The notes beneath the pieces were generated by a model, which was given only the letters and a program-made list of their open reading frames with translations, did not search any database and was not told the DNA's origin. From NCBI RefSeq assembly GCF_043641665.1, contig NC_092191.1, positions 23,884,581-23,948,580 on the forward strand: a DNA stretch of 64,000 nucleotides, given 5' to 3'. How positions within the stretch are numbered: position 1 is the stretch's first letter; the number at the start of each line of letters is the position of its first letter. This stretch comes from Enoplosus armatus. Lineage: Eukaryota > Chordata > Actinopteri > Centrarchiformes > Enoplosidae. Positions 21,784-32,640 of this stretch are shown here, piece after piece. A program made the position numbers and the translations under genes.

Positions 21784-22284
21784 CTTTCAGATTACTGTTT
21801 GTTTTTGTTTTTTTTAACAACTTGTTAGCCAAACAGTAAGAACTTCTCCGATTCTTTCTCCTCTCCTCTGTGGTCCTTCTTCTCTCCTCTTTCCTCAAAC
21901 TCTGAGAACCCGCCCGGCTGACCTGCCCGAACATCAGCCAGCTCTGCCCCCTTGCTCCGGCTCCTCCTCCTCCCGGCTGGCCGATCACTGTTATAACAGG
22001 TTGAATCACAATTACATAACAGCTCGTCCTCCTGCTCTTATGAGGCTATTTACCACTGCAGCTACGAGCCTGTCAGCCAGCTGATATTCCTCTTAAACTA
22101 ATGAGAGCTTTATTGAAGTATTGCTTTTAATAGCTACAGTTACTTATATCATACTGTGGAAGCATTACACTGTATTGTATTATTTATGTTTGTTTAATGT
22201 TCTTGCTTATTGACTATTTTTAATATATCTTAATGAAGTATAACTTAAAAAAAAATGAGCACAATGAAAATGAGTCAGTAAAAG

Positions 22285-22745
22285 GTAGTGGGGCCCCTAT
22301 TTTACCATTGTATATACACGGACGACCCACTCCAACTCACCCACCAACCCTTATTATATTCATTGCATAAAAAAACAATAACAGCACAGAACAATTAACT
22401 GTTCAATTAACCCAAATAGTGAACTTAATACCTGCCTCAGTTTGTGTAAAACTAGCAATTTGTATGCAATTCTGAACAGACTGTTTCCTGTGGAACTTGT
22501 AATGTATCAGATGATGTTTCTTTATATTGTTGACAGGTTCCAGGCAAATGTGAGATTCAGGTTCAGTTTTATTTTACTGAATGGAAACTGCTTGTTGATG
22601 TTAGCACACTAAGGTTAACATGCAATATTAGCATTCATCTCTGGGGACAACTGCCTTCTGTAACTTTACTGATCAGCTCGACTGTGACGAGCCGAGTTTT
22701 TGTTGCGATTTGGCGCTATATAAATGAAATGAAATTGAAATTGAA
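22285..22745 (+). repeat. Dispersed repeat A, long copy with LINE-like tail
   Basis: The part 22285-22540 matches 47745-48020 (cccctattttaccat, aacaataacagcac, ggacaattaactgttca-like, actagcaatttgta). The part 22565-22665 matches 12850-12960. It ends in 'gatttggcgctatataaat' followed by 'gaaatgaaattgaaattgaa', a typical fish LINE/SINE 3' tail. It is oriented on the + strand. Confidence 0.8.
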
Positions 22746-23499
22746 CATAATCCTAGTGTAATTCTTCAAGCAGCCCGGCTTTATAATGAATAAATAAAGA
22801 TATATAAACTGACTTTCTAACTAATAACCCTTAAATTGAGTTATCTTCTTCACAGAAATTAATTAAATGCATGCATATTGAATATTCTATCAAAATGATG
22901 ACACCCTTAAAATCAAGAGGTCGCCCAATGGTGTGGGAATATTTTACTGCTGCTTCTGTGTGAACCCTTCCAATTTTGGACTGGTCAATTTTTTCACAGT
23001 CTGTAATATTATGGTCTATCTGCAATTAGAGACAAGTCAGGAGGAATACCTGAAGGCTGATAGCCACCAACCAACAGCTGATGTCCACCATGTTTACCAT
23101 GTTTATGACTTGTGAGCTTTCACGTTGCAAGTGCAACTAAAAACGTTTGTGTGATTGCAGAGCTGATCGTGAGAGGGTTAAAATACTTGTAAGCCTACGT
23201 TGACAATATCATACCATGTCCGTGAAATTTGAGCTGAATCGCCTTAAGCGACGTTTCCAGTCATAATTACAATTTGGATATTGATGTGAAAGGTATTTAC
23301 AAGTTGATAAAAGTTAATATTTACTCTGACATGACAGGAATGCGGCATAACAAAAAGATCCTAATGCATCGCTTTGTGGGAAATGTAGGGTCCAGTGTTT
23401 TGGAGCTTGTGGTAAAAAGTCAGGATATCTCTCCTCTGTTACTTTTAATTTGGACCATTCTTTTTCACCATGCTGTCTCAACGACTATTGCATGGATTA

Positions 23500-23790
23500 G
23501 CATACAATTTGGTAGAAGACACGTTCCCCTCAGGGTGAAATCTAACAACTGTCTGGCTTTTCATCCAGCACCATCATCAGGTCAAAAGTTTGAGTTTGTC
23601 CAGTCCTATGGTTTAGGGCCAAATATCTACAAAACTAGTGACACTCCCATCAGCCTCAGCTGTACTTTGTTAGTGCTAATGTTGCTAACACACTAAGATG
23701 GTGAACATCTTAGCAATCTTGAGCAATTAGCTCAAATGACCACCGGCATCACTGAGCCTCTGGCATGGCTGGAGACTGTTCGTCCACCAA
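23500..23790 (+). repeat. Dispersed teleost-type repeat
   Basis: It includes 'ccagcaccatcatcaggtca', 'acactcccatcagcctcag', 'gctgtactttg' and 'aagatggtgaacat', phrases I recall from a very common teleost interspersed repeat. It is non-coding. Confidence 0.55.
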
Positions 23791-23944
23791 CTTTACAAAA
23801 GTCCAAAACTAAATCATCATATTTCTATGTAAATAACAGAAATCAACCCGCAAAGTGATTGAGGATGTGGAACATTACCGTAAAAATGGAGGCTGTAATG
23901 GATGGGTGTGAACATACACAGACACGCGGATAAGTTAAGTTGAG

Positions 23945-23950
23945 CTTTAA
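23945..23950 (-). terminator. Candidate fbxo28 polyadenylation signal
   Basis: ATTAAA on the minus strand lies about 3.5 kb past the fbxo28 stop codon. Long 3'UTRs are known for mammalian FBXO28, so this distal site is plausible, but nearer signals cannot be excluded. Confidence 0.35.
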
Positions 23951-26900
23951 TAGGTTTGATTTGTACATTTTTAACAGTAATGTGTGCAACAAAACCGTAC
24001 AGTTGGCCCCAAGTTGGCCAACTCAAAAGATAAGTTTTCTTGGGATACAGACATGAAATAATTCACAATCTACACTTTAAAGTACATGAAGATTACAGTA
24101 CAATTTTCTAAACTGAGACGCAGTCTCAAAATTAAACCACTAGATTACATCTTCTTGTTGTTTTTCTGCCCAGTGTCATTATAATACAGGCTGTTCACCA
24201 AGACGTGAACTGCATTTCCGAAGTTTCTTCACCAAGAAAAGTTCATGCCATGAGTGGTTCAGGTCATCTCCTACGAACAGAAAAGCTTCAAACAAAAAAA
24301 AAAAAAAAGAAAGCAAAAAGTGCAGCCACAATATGGGCTCACAGTTAACCTAGCCTCACAAGGCAAGAGACGAGTGTGTGCTAGAGAGGGGAGCGTCAGA
24401 GCCGGGCTCGCTAGGCACGTTGCGTAGCAAATTACGCAAGGGCCCGCATCCCAAAGTGTCAAAGCGGGTGTCAATGTCACGAAAAGAGAAAAAAACAAAT
24501 AAAAAATTAAAAAACAGCATGAGAGTGAATTTCGGGAACGGGAATCAGGTAAAGTTTGATGTCAGCAGACAACAGTAGCGTTGACATTAGGTTGGTGCTA
24601 GCTGGCAGAGCGTCTCTTGGGCCGGTCTGTGTCGCGCTTGCTTGCGTTCGGTGACTTTGTGACCGACGTAGGCGCACATGGGCATACTGGGCAATATGGA
24701 TGCACATCCCTCAGTAAATAATAGCCAAAGCTAATTGTATAATATTGTGAGGACCGGACTAACCAGGCACCAGAGCCAAAGCTCAGTGTTGTTATGTTCT
24801 ACAATTTCGCATTTACATTAATGTTGATATTCATAGAAAATATTCTATTCATTAAATATTGTTTTCTTATACCTCATTGTGTTCTCTGTGTGCCATTCAT
24901 TTCCAGCACCCCCTCTACTGTCACAGCAAACCAGGCATGAGTTCTGGAAGTTCCCTTACACTAATTGCAACAGGCTGACTATAATTTCAAAGTTTGTGTT
25001 ATAAAAAAAAAATAAAAAAAGGGCCAAAAAATATTTTCTCACTTCCCTCTGGGTGGTTCTATTCATCCATTCACTTTTCCTTGTTTTCAAGAAAAAACAA
25101 AACAAGCTGCATGGCACTACAGGAGTGAGAACGTGTGTAATTTGCCTGAACAGACCCTTTAAATGTCATTACATATACAGTACTTTTTAAAAACGTTTTA
25201 CATCATTTCTACTTTGACTTTTGGAGGACCATACAGGTATTTTTCCTCTGTTTCCACCCATTTACTACAATGACTTAGCCTGAGAAAGTGTCTCGAGTCC
25301 AGCTGGCGCAATCCAAGACTTTATCGTGTCAATGATGATCTGACTCCAAACTCCAAAACCTCAAGAACTACTGAGCGTCAAAGTTCGTTTCTTGACCTTG
25401 GAAATAGACCAAACTAGCTCTTGAGTTTTGGAAACGACGTACAAGTTTGATGGAAAAATATAAATCAAGGTCCACTTACAAGGTCCCGTGATGCGCTGAA
25501 GAAGCTAGCAAGTGACTTTGGGTTCAAATTATTTCATCAAACCATTTACACTTTGACAATTATCTTAACTCAAGGCCAATTCGGTCTTCAAACTGCTATT
25601 TCCAATGATGAAGACCATGGGATGTGGCTGAAAGCCCTGGTAAAAAAAGTTAGTAAGTGGACCTTGAGTTAATATATTAAGTCAGACTCAAGAACAATTG
25701 AACCTAGGAATTATAAAATGAAGCATGATTGCGCAATTGCACGGCCTATTCCTCTGATTTTGGCAGACAGAAGAGGAGAAATTTGAATGAGAATGTTTCC
25801 AGGAAAAGTTGTCATGTTTTCCTCCACAGTTTGAAAATCTGAAGTCATAACGTGCACGTTTCTGCAGTGAAATGAATGGAAATCCAATGAAGTAGAAACA
25901 ACCCATTCAAAGAACTGTAACACTCAGTGCACTTTGTGAACTGTTCAGCTATATATTATTGTAGTGAACAGGCTGAAATATGTAAAAACACTGTATGACC
26001 CTCTTAACGATAGATGCCAGACATTGTTTTGCCTGCTCTTGCTGAGAACCTTTGGGGGGAAAAAAAAAATTTGTTACACACACACACTAGAGCCATGGGT
26101 CCCGTTATCTAACTGCTGCATTTCTAAGGATCAGAGGACAATAATATCTGTCAGCGGTCGCCGAGGCACAGTGGAAAGGAAAATCCCTTCACAAATAACA
26201 CGTTCTGCCCTCATCCGGGCAGGGAAGGCAGGAGTCAACAGGTGACTCTTCGACTAATGCTACCGAACAATGCCCTTTTTCCTTCTTAAAAAAACAAAAA
26301 CAAAAAAAAAATAGACCCCCATCCTTCCTTTTTATGTTGATTCAAGAACTGATCAGATTGAACTGAACTGAGCAGCAATTTTGGATAGACTAACCATGGT
26401 TTCTGGCAAGGAATATAAATGACTTATTACTTTTTACATGATTCTTTTTTTATTGCACTTAGCCGAAGTTAGGAAGAAGCAACTGTGGATTTAGACTTCA
26501 TACCCAAGTGATCACTGATTACCAATAACATGCAACTTCAATTCAGTTAAGATTGTACTTTAAGGCCTGTCACGACGATTTTTACTGCGATATCCTATTA
26601 GTTGTGTATGTTTCCAAAATAAAATCTCTTGGTAGATTTCATTTCGAAACATATGGAGCTTCTTAGAAAAGCATCTTACATTAAAAAGCTGTACAGTCAC
26701 TTTAACCTTCAATAAATAATCTTTGATGCAAACGGCCGACCAAACTGCCTGATTTAGTTAAGAGGCTTGTAAGGATAAGTCTGGTGATATTCTATGTTTT
26801 TCTTCTTCGTCAACAAATCCTGCGTGCAGAGCCAAACCAACAGAGAATGTATCCTAGTAACAAGTATTTTGTGAGTATCCAAACACATCGTCGATCCACA

Positions 26901-27429
26901 CTGGGTGACATGTTCCTTCATTACCATGAACACACACACACACACAGTTTATTTGGCCTCAGTCCCACATACACCGTCCTGTGGTCCCAAATACTCACTA
27001 GAGCACCAAATGTGGATTCATCCGCCGCTGAAAATAATCGAGCGGTTGTTAACAACGAGTGTCCGGCTGTTTTAGGAAATTTTAAAACGTGAATAATGAA
27101 TATTTGTGACCCTTTTATTTTGATTCATGTCTTCAGTGGGAACCAATGGGCTTGGGGCTGAGAGCCACAGACAGGGTAGGGGAGTCAGAAAGTACTGAGA
27201 GACCGACTCACACGTTGTTGGTTTGGGTATTTTCATGGGATTTGTTAAAAAAAAAAAAAAAAGAAGAGAACACTGGTAAAATGTACAGGGATAGTCCTGA
27301 CTCATCTCACGGACAGTACAGGTGATAAGTGTTGGTGGCGTGGGGTGCGACACGTGGAACTGGGGTGTGATCAGTCCGACCTCAAAACCAAAAACAAAAC
27401 TTGACCAACTAAATGACACACTGAGTCTC

Positions 27430-30400
27430 TTATTTCTTGCTGCGCAGCCGTTTGGACTGTCGTGGAAGGTCTGAGCTCTTTCTGGTGCGTTTGAGTGATG
27501 ACCCTCCCTCGCCCTCTGGCTCTCTGGGTAGAGAGGCCGCGGCAACACTGCCACTTGCCAACGCAGTACCAGACGTGCTGGCAGCAGTGGAAGACACGGC
27601 AGTGCCGCTGGATGTTGAGGGGACAGCTGTGCTGGGCCTGGGTCCTCCCATAGCAGCGGCACTACTGTCCATCAGTTCGCGGAGCTTGTGCTCCAGCTCG
27701 GCAAGGCGGGCGTTCTGCTCGCCGATCACCTGGGTCTGTTCCAGCAGCTTCTGCTCCTGGTCCTGCAGCTGCTTCTGCTGCTCCAGCTGCTTGACGCGGA
27801 TTTCCTGCATCTCCCTCCGCAGCACTGTCATTGACGCCCCGTTCACCTTCACCTGCTGCTGCACCTTGGTCATCTCAGAGCGCGACGGCGTGTTCTTGGC
27901 CAGCAGGGACATGGTGGTCAGGGAGGTAGATGGACCTGCCACTGAGGGAACAGGACAGAGAGTCAGAGGTAAAAATGCAGCAGGCTTATATTGAGCGTGA
28001 GAAGTGATCTTTGTTTGCAAGACCAGAACAAGGAGACCCAAACCATGCCAAAAAGTATGCCACAAAAAACAAATTATTTTATTATTGATTAATCTGTCAG
28101 TAATTTGTTCAATTAATTCATTGTTTTGTAAATAAAATGCCCCAAAAATCAATGATAAATACCCAACACAATTTCCGAGAACAAAAGGTGACATCTCCCA
28201 AAGATATTCAATATAAAACAGCAACAAACTGAAAGCCTTACACTGGAGTGTCAATGATACACGAGCGGTTGCAGCTAATACAAGAATGAAGCAGAAACCA
28301 ACAGAGTGTGTCGTGTACAAATACAACTGAAATACTGGGGCCGCGTGATTAAATGCAGCAATGTCTAGAAGCATGAACGAGTAGATCAATAAATCACAGA
28401 CAGCCATTCTGTTTCATTATTGGATGTCTGTCTGTTCTCTGCTATGTACATGTGGATTGTGTGTTCATTAGAGGAAGGTAAACAGACTGCGTCATGCCCA
28501 AGTGATCAATATTTCACGTTACCAAAGAAACAAAACTGTGGTGCTTTTTGACAACCACCACTAGATGGCGCTGTGGTAGCGCTGCCGCCATTTTGGACTG
28601 AAAAACGCCAACAACCGTGTGTGTTGAGTGTTGCAGCATTTAAACAAACACACTCTGGCTATATGAGAATAATAACAATGAGTTGTAGAGTGAAGCTGGT
28701 GTTACTATCATTTCCAAAATGTCAAATAAGGCATTGATTTGGTATCCATGTATTGATTCTTGTGACATCCCTAATTTTCTTTAAAAGAATAATTCCCAAA
28801 CTGGGATCCTAACAGAAAATACACAATTTGATTTTGACAAAGTTGAAAAAAAAAACTTGTTTTGGTTCAATTATTCATGAGACTCCAGTGCTTCTATGTT
28901 GAGGACAATTAAAGAAATCATTAAAAGAAAAAGACTGAAACCGCAAGAGCTGCTATTTTTTTTTTTTTTTACAACATATTGTTTTTGTCTTATTGAGAGC
29001 TGCGTTGGGTTCTTTGAACTCTTAACTTTACAAGCCGGGACAAAACACGGGTCCGTTACCTGGTGCGGAGCCAATGAGGCGGCCGGACAGGTCGGCCCCT
29101 GGCAGCTTCTTCTTCAGGATGGGGACAATCTTCTCATCAAAGTACTCCATGGCCATGGAGGAGATATCCCTCAACTCCTGCAGAACCTCATGAGCCCGCT
29201 GGGGGGCTCGAGTGGAGTTCACGTAGCGCAGCACGCGGTAAATCTCATCTATCACCTGAGGACACACAACAGTGCGTGATCAGGACATTGCAAATAAGGA
29301 AAGTTGAAGTCAACACATGTTGTATAAAGGTTAGGTCCTGGTCACCGTACATTTGTGATAACTCCACCTCTTGCCCAATCAGCTAGGGATCGGCTATAAT
29401 ATAGCTAGTATTGTTTTCACAACTAAATGCTCAAATTGTTCTGAGCAGATAATACAAAAATGCGCAGACAGCGGCATATTCTTGATTCAGATAAGAGCGT
29501 TAAAAATCGATTAGAAAAACCTCCCATCGAGACTTTCAAGCGAAACAACAATGTAAGAGATTTGTTGGTTAAATCTGATCTTCCTCCTTCTAACATCTCC
29601 TCTTGTATCTTCCTCACAGGGTGGGTAGAATCTATTGAGTGTGTAACTAAGACATCCCGCCACGGCATAAAAAAAAGACCAATCAATGTGAGCTTCGCTG
29701 CTGTGACGAGGCGTCTCCATCGGCCCTCTGTACGACTGCTGTTGCTGCCGTTTCACGGACCAGAGGCGGCTCAGCTAACCTTTCCGGGGATGAAGCAGCA
29801 GAGGTTGGAGTCGACGTATTTCATGAAGGTCATGTTGAGCAGAGAGAGGCGCGTCTCCACGGCAGCCAGGATGTCAGCGTGACGGGCCAGTGAATGGTTT
29901 CTCCTCTCCGATTCTCGCCTAGAGACAATTCATGACAAAGACAGTGGTTTTCAACTGAGAGCAATGCATCATTCATACCTGGGCACGACAACTTCACCGA
30001 TAGCTTTAGTTTTGAGGAACCGAATGTAACACAATGGAATGTGTCCATGCCGTACCAAGATGAAAAGGTTTTCATTGGGCAAGAACGTGTCTGACTACAC
30101 TGTGAGCTGTACAAGCAACATGGCCTGTTGAATACATTTGGAATATAAACCAAGCAGCCAGCCAGCTGTGGTTCTTCACTTAAGAGTAAGAGAACAAAGA
30201 ACTCAGAGGGGACAGACGCCTCCTCTCCGTGTCCAGTGGACGCCAGATGCATTTCAGCTGCGTTTCTCAGTGGTCTGTCCATAGACTGTATATAAAGATG
30301 GACGACATGACAGCTCCCCCAAAAGTGAAGCCAAAAACACAAAACATCTTGATTGCCCCCCAGTGGCTGGCTGCAGTATCGGTCAAGTGCACGTCAAATA

Positions 30401-32607
30401 CATTTTTCCCCCCAAAGATGGTGGTTTCTGTCATTTTCAGGTAGTTCTTATCAGGCTGATGTTTTTTCGAGTGTTGGTTTTTTCTGATAAGTTTGGTTTT
30501 TTAATTCGTTATTTGATGCTATAAAAAAAACGGGGTGAAATGTCACGATTGACAGCTGAAATTGACTGCGGTGTGCTCGCTATTGGGTGGGGCGGGTGTG
30601 CGGGCGGAACCTCGATACCGCAGCTCCACCCCCCCCCCCGGTCACCACTGCGCAGACTCTGGGAGGAAGCGGAGACGCGTCAGCCATCTTTATAGTCGTA
30701 TATATCGTCTGTGGGTCTCATGTACACTGGCAACCACCCAAAGGATCCTTTCAGGCGTCGATGTTCTTCTGACTATTGTTATTGGTCTGTAAGCACTTAC
30801 GGCCTATGTTCTGCGGCTGAACGCATCCAGAGTAGAGATTGGACTGAAGCTGCTGCTGCTGCTGTTAATTTGCTGCCGACATGTCGCTTTCACTACACGG
30901 CCAAGTGCATACAAGTTGTAAGCTCAGCGACAAGGTTTGCTCATGTGCCGTCAGCCTCAGAGTCTTAAAAATTAATTAAATTAAATTAATGCGAGATACA
31001 CATTCAGTTTTGTATTCTAATAATGATCGTTTTAAGAAGTTAAGAAATATATTACTATAGAAAAAAATCGTACACCTATTTATTTCAGAAAATCTTCCTA
31101 TCAGAAACTTACTGTATGTGCGGCGTCACTGTTATTCCACAGTGTGTGGCTAGACCTCAACAGCAGTGAACACATCTATCTGTCTCCTGAAGAGCTTGTA
31201 CTGGTGTGATACTGACCTGGGCAGCTGGGCTTTGACTTGCCTCTGGCACAGACTGTGGTAACGCTCCACCTTCAGGAAGCCCTGATTCAGGACACGTTGG
31301 CAGATCATGTCCATGCGCTTACACACCTGGAGAAAACAAATGAACAACAGTTACTCTGTTTTATGAACATGTACACGAGTCAAACAGTGTTGTACTTCTG
31401 CTTCCAGCAACAGAGAACCTCCATCGCCACTTCAGCGGGAAGACATTTGCCTACATAGGGTTATTTTTACCAGTATTTTAGACAGAGGACAGTACCTCTA
31501 GTCTCTAGTATCATTTTTTTTACTTTTAACACTTTGGAAGTGGCCGTTGCATGGTCTTCAAGACATGTTCACCATCCTCTTCTAACCTCCCACTGCAAAA
31601 CTATTTCCTCCAGTGTACAGTGAACAGGATCCCCATGTCACAATGCTCATGTGCATTTCTTGACCCATTCACTTACCATGTTTGTTTGCAGAGACAATCT
31701 GAGAAGAACTGACTCAAGAGTCACATTTTTTCCTTCCTCTCTGTCATCAGTTATAGCTGTGACTCAAGAATCAATGCAAGCCCACAGGCCTAGCACGGGG
31801 GGGGGGTCTATTACCTGAATCTGCCCATGCAAAATAGGAATTACATAAGAAGCACGGACTGAGGCTGGTAATTTTACATAGCAAAAAAGTGTAATAAGGA
31901 ACACAACTGCTGCAGCAAAGTCGCTAATGTTGGCAGAATTATATGAAGGGACTATAGGAAGAGCTGCAGTGAAAAAGAACAGCCAGCGTGCAAACCGACC
32001 AGTTAATGATCTCCAGCTAATCTCACCAAAATTCTATATCCACAAGCAGCTGGCTATGTCTGAAGTTCCGGGATAACTATAAAAAGGAACAAAACATACC
32101 AAGAATCTAATTTAAGACAGTTCGGGTTCATCCTTTCTCTTATCAACATTCATCTTTTGGTGCGTTTGCGGTGTGTCGTGTATTCCAGCCTCTGCTCAGC
32201 TAGGCTGTCCTGCTAATTAGATAATAGCACAATGAGCACTGCGTGCCATTCGTGCAATTAGACGGCCACAAAGACATTAAACACGGGCTTTAAATACTAC
32301 CCACAATTATTTCTACGAAGATTTGACAAAACTAGTGTCCAAAAACGAGCGGTGCATGTGGCTAGCATTAGCTTTGTTCCCCTTCTAACGTTACTTAGCT
32401 TGTTTTTGTTCTCCTTACCGAGCGCAGCAGGCTGATTTCATCGTAAGACAGGAAATTGAGAATGGTCTCAATGGCCACAATGGGTAGCCCTAACAGCGGA
32501 TTGTTCTGGTGCGGTTGGTCCGGTGGAGGGGTGGACTGTCTCGGTGACACCGCGTCTGAGTCCAAGGACCCAACACATCCATCAACTCTCTCTACGACGG
32601 CCGCCAT
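27430..32607 (-). CDS. fbxo28: F-box only protein 28, complete
   Basis: Five exons (32607-32419, 31326-31217, 29918-29780, 29255-29060, 27941-27430) encode 381 aa; the human protein is 368. It is the substrate-recognition subunit of an SCF (SKP1-CUL1) ubiquitin ligase, nuclear, reported to act on MYC and topoisomerase II. The F-box is at about residues 39-84 (LPIVAIETILNFLSYDEISL, with VCKRMD across the exon 1/2 junction). A conserved helical core follows (VIDEIYRVLRYVNSTRAPQR). Exon 5 encodes a glutamine- and leucine-rich coiled coil (QLEQQKQLQDQEQKLLEQTQ). A Ser/Ala/Thr-rich spacer longer than in mammals comes next, and a basic tail (KRLRSKK) likely serves as a nuclear signal. The start is fixed by MAAVVE and a YY1-type motif. 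Divergent from nothing I can prove; degs1 follows on the same strand. Confidence 0.97.
28558..28572 (+). promoter_or_regulatory. CTCF-type motif in fbxo28 intron 4
   Basis: CCACTAGATGGCGCT fits the CTCF core consensus CCASYAGRKGGCRSY at all 15 positions. It is followed by 'gccgccattttgg' (28577-28590), a YY1-like sequence. Binding is not shown; this is a consensus match only. Confidence 0.5.
30278..30720. mobile_element. Foldback/MITE-like element D (fbxo28 intron 2)
   Basis: The left end 'catagactgtatataaagat' with 'ggacgacatgacagctcc' is mirrored at the right end by 'cagccatctttatagtcgta' and 'tatatcgtctgtgg'. The interior has no transposase. A much shorter relative is at 61470-61568 and an inverted internal fragment at 4820-4995. 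It is probably a non-autonomous DNA transposon. Confidence 0.7.
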
Positions 32608-32612
32608 CTTGC
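32600..32612 (-). promoter_or_regulatory. YY1-type motif over the fbxo28 start codon
   Basis: The minus strand reads AGCAAGATGGCGG, where the ATG is the start codon. AANATGGCGGC is the downstream YY1 site typical of TATA-less housekeeping promoters. The same arrangement occurs at the polr1c start. Confidence 0.6.
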
Positions 32613-32628
32613 TTTGCTAAGGAGGAGG

Positions 32629-32640
32629 CGGAAGTGACGT
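32629..32640 (+). promoter_or_regulatory. ETS/CRE composite motif upstream of fbxo28
   Basis: CGGAAGTGACGT joins an ETS core (CGGAAGT) to a CRE half-site (TGACGT) 22 bp upstream of the fbxo28 ATG. This combination marks many housekeeping and bidirectional promoters. Function is inferred. Confidence 0.5.

Larger units (their letters stand above)
21784..23920. other. degs1-fbxo28 spacer (degs1 promoter side)
   Basis: The degs1 5' flank (21784-22010) is C/T rich on the + strand with many CTCC motifs. Beyond it are dispersed repeat A (22285-22745), a 'gtttatgacttgtgagc' low-complexity part, and a dispersed repeat at 23500-23790. The 140-codon open frame at 23274-23696 overlaps that repeat and looks accidental. 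No gene is supported. Confidence 0.55.

Noticed and set aside
23274..23696. 140-codon + strand open frame
   Set aside because: Its 3' half is a common dispersed fish repeat and no conserved motif is visible.
27437..27994. 185-codon + strand open frame
   Set aside because: It is antisense to fbxo28 exon 5; its Cys/Ser-rich composition mirrors the Gln/Leu-rich coiled coil.
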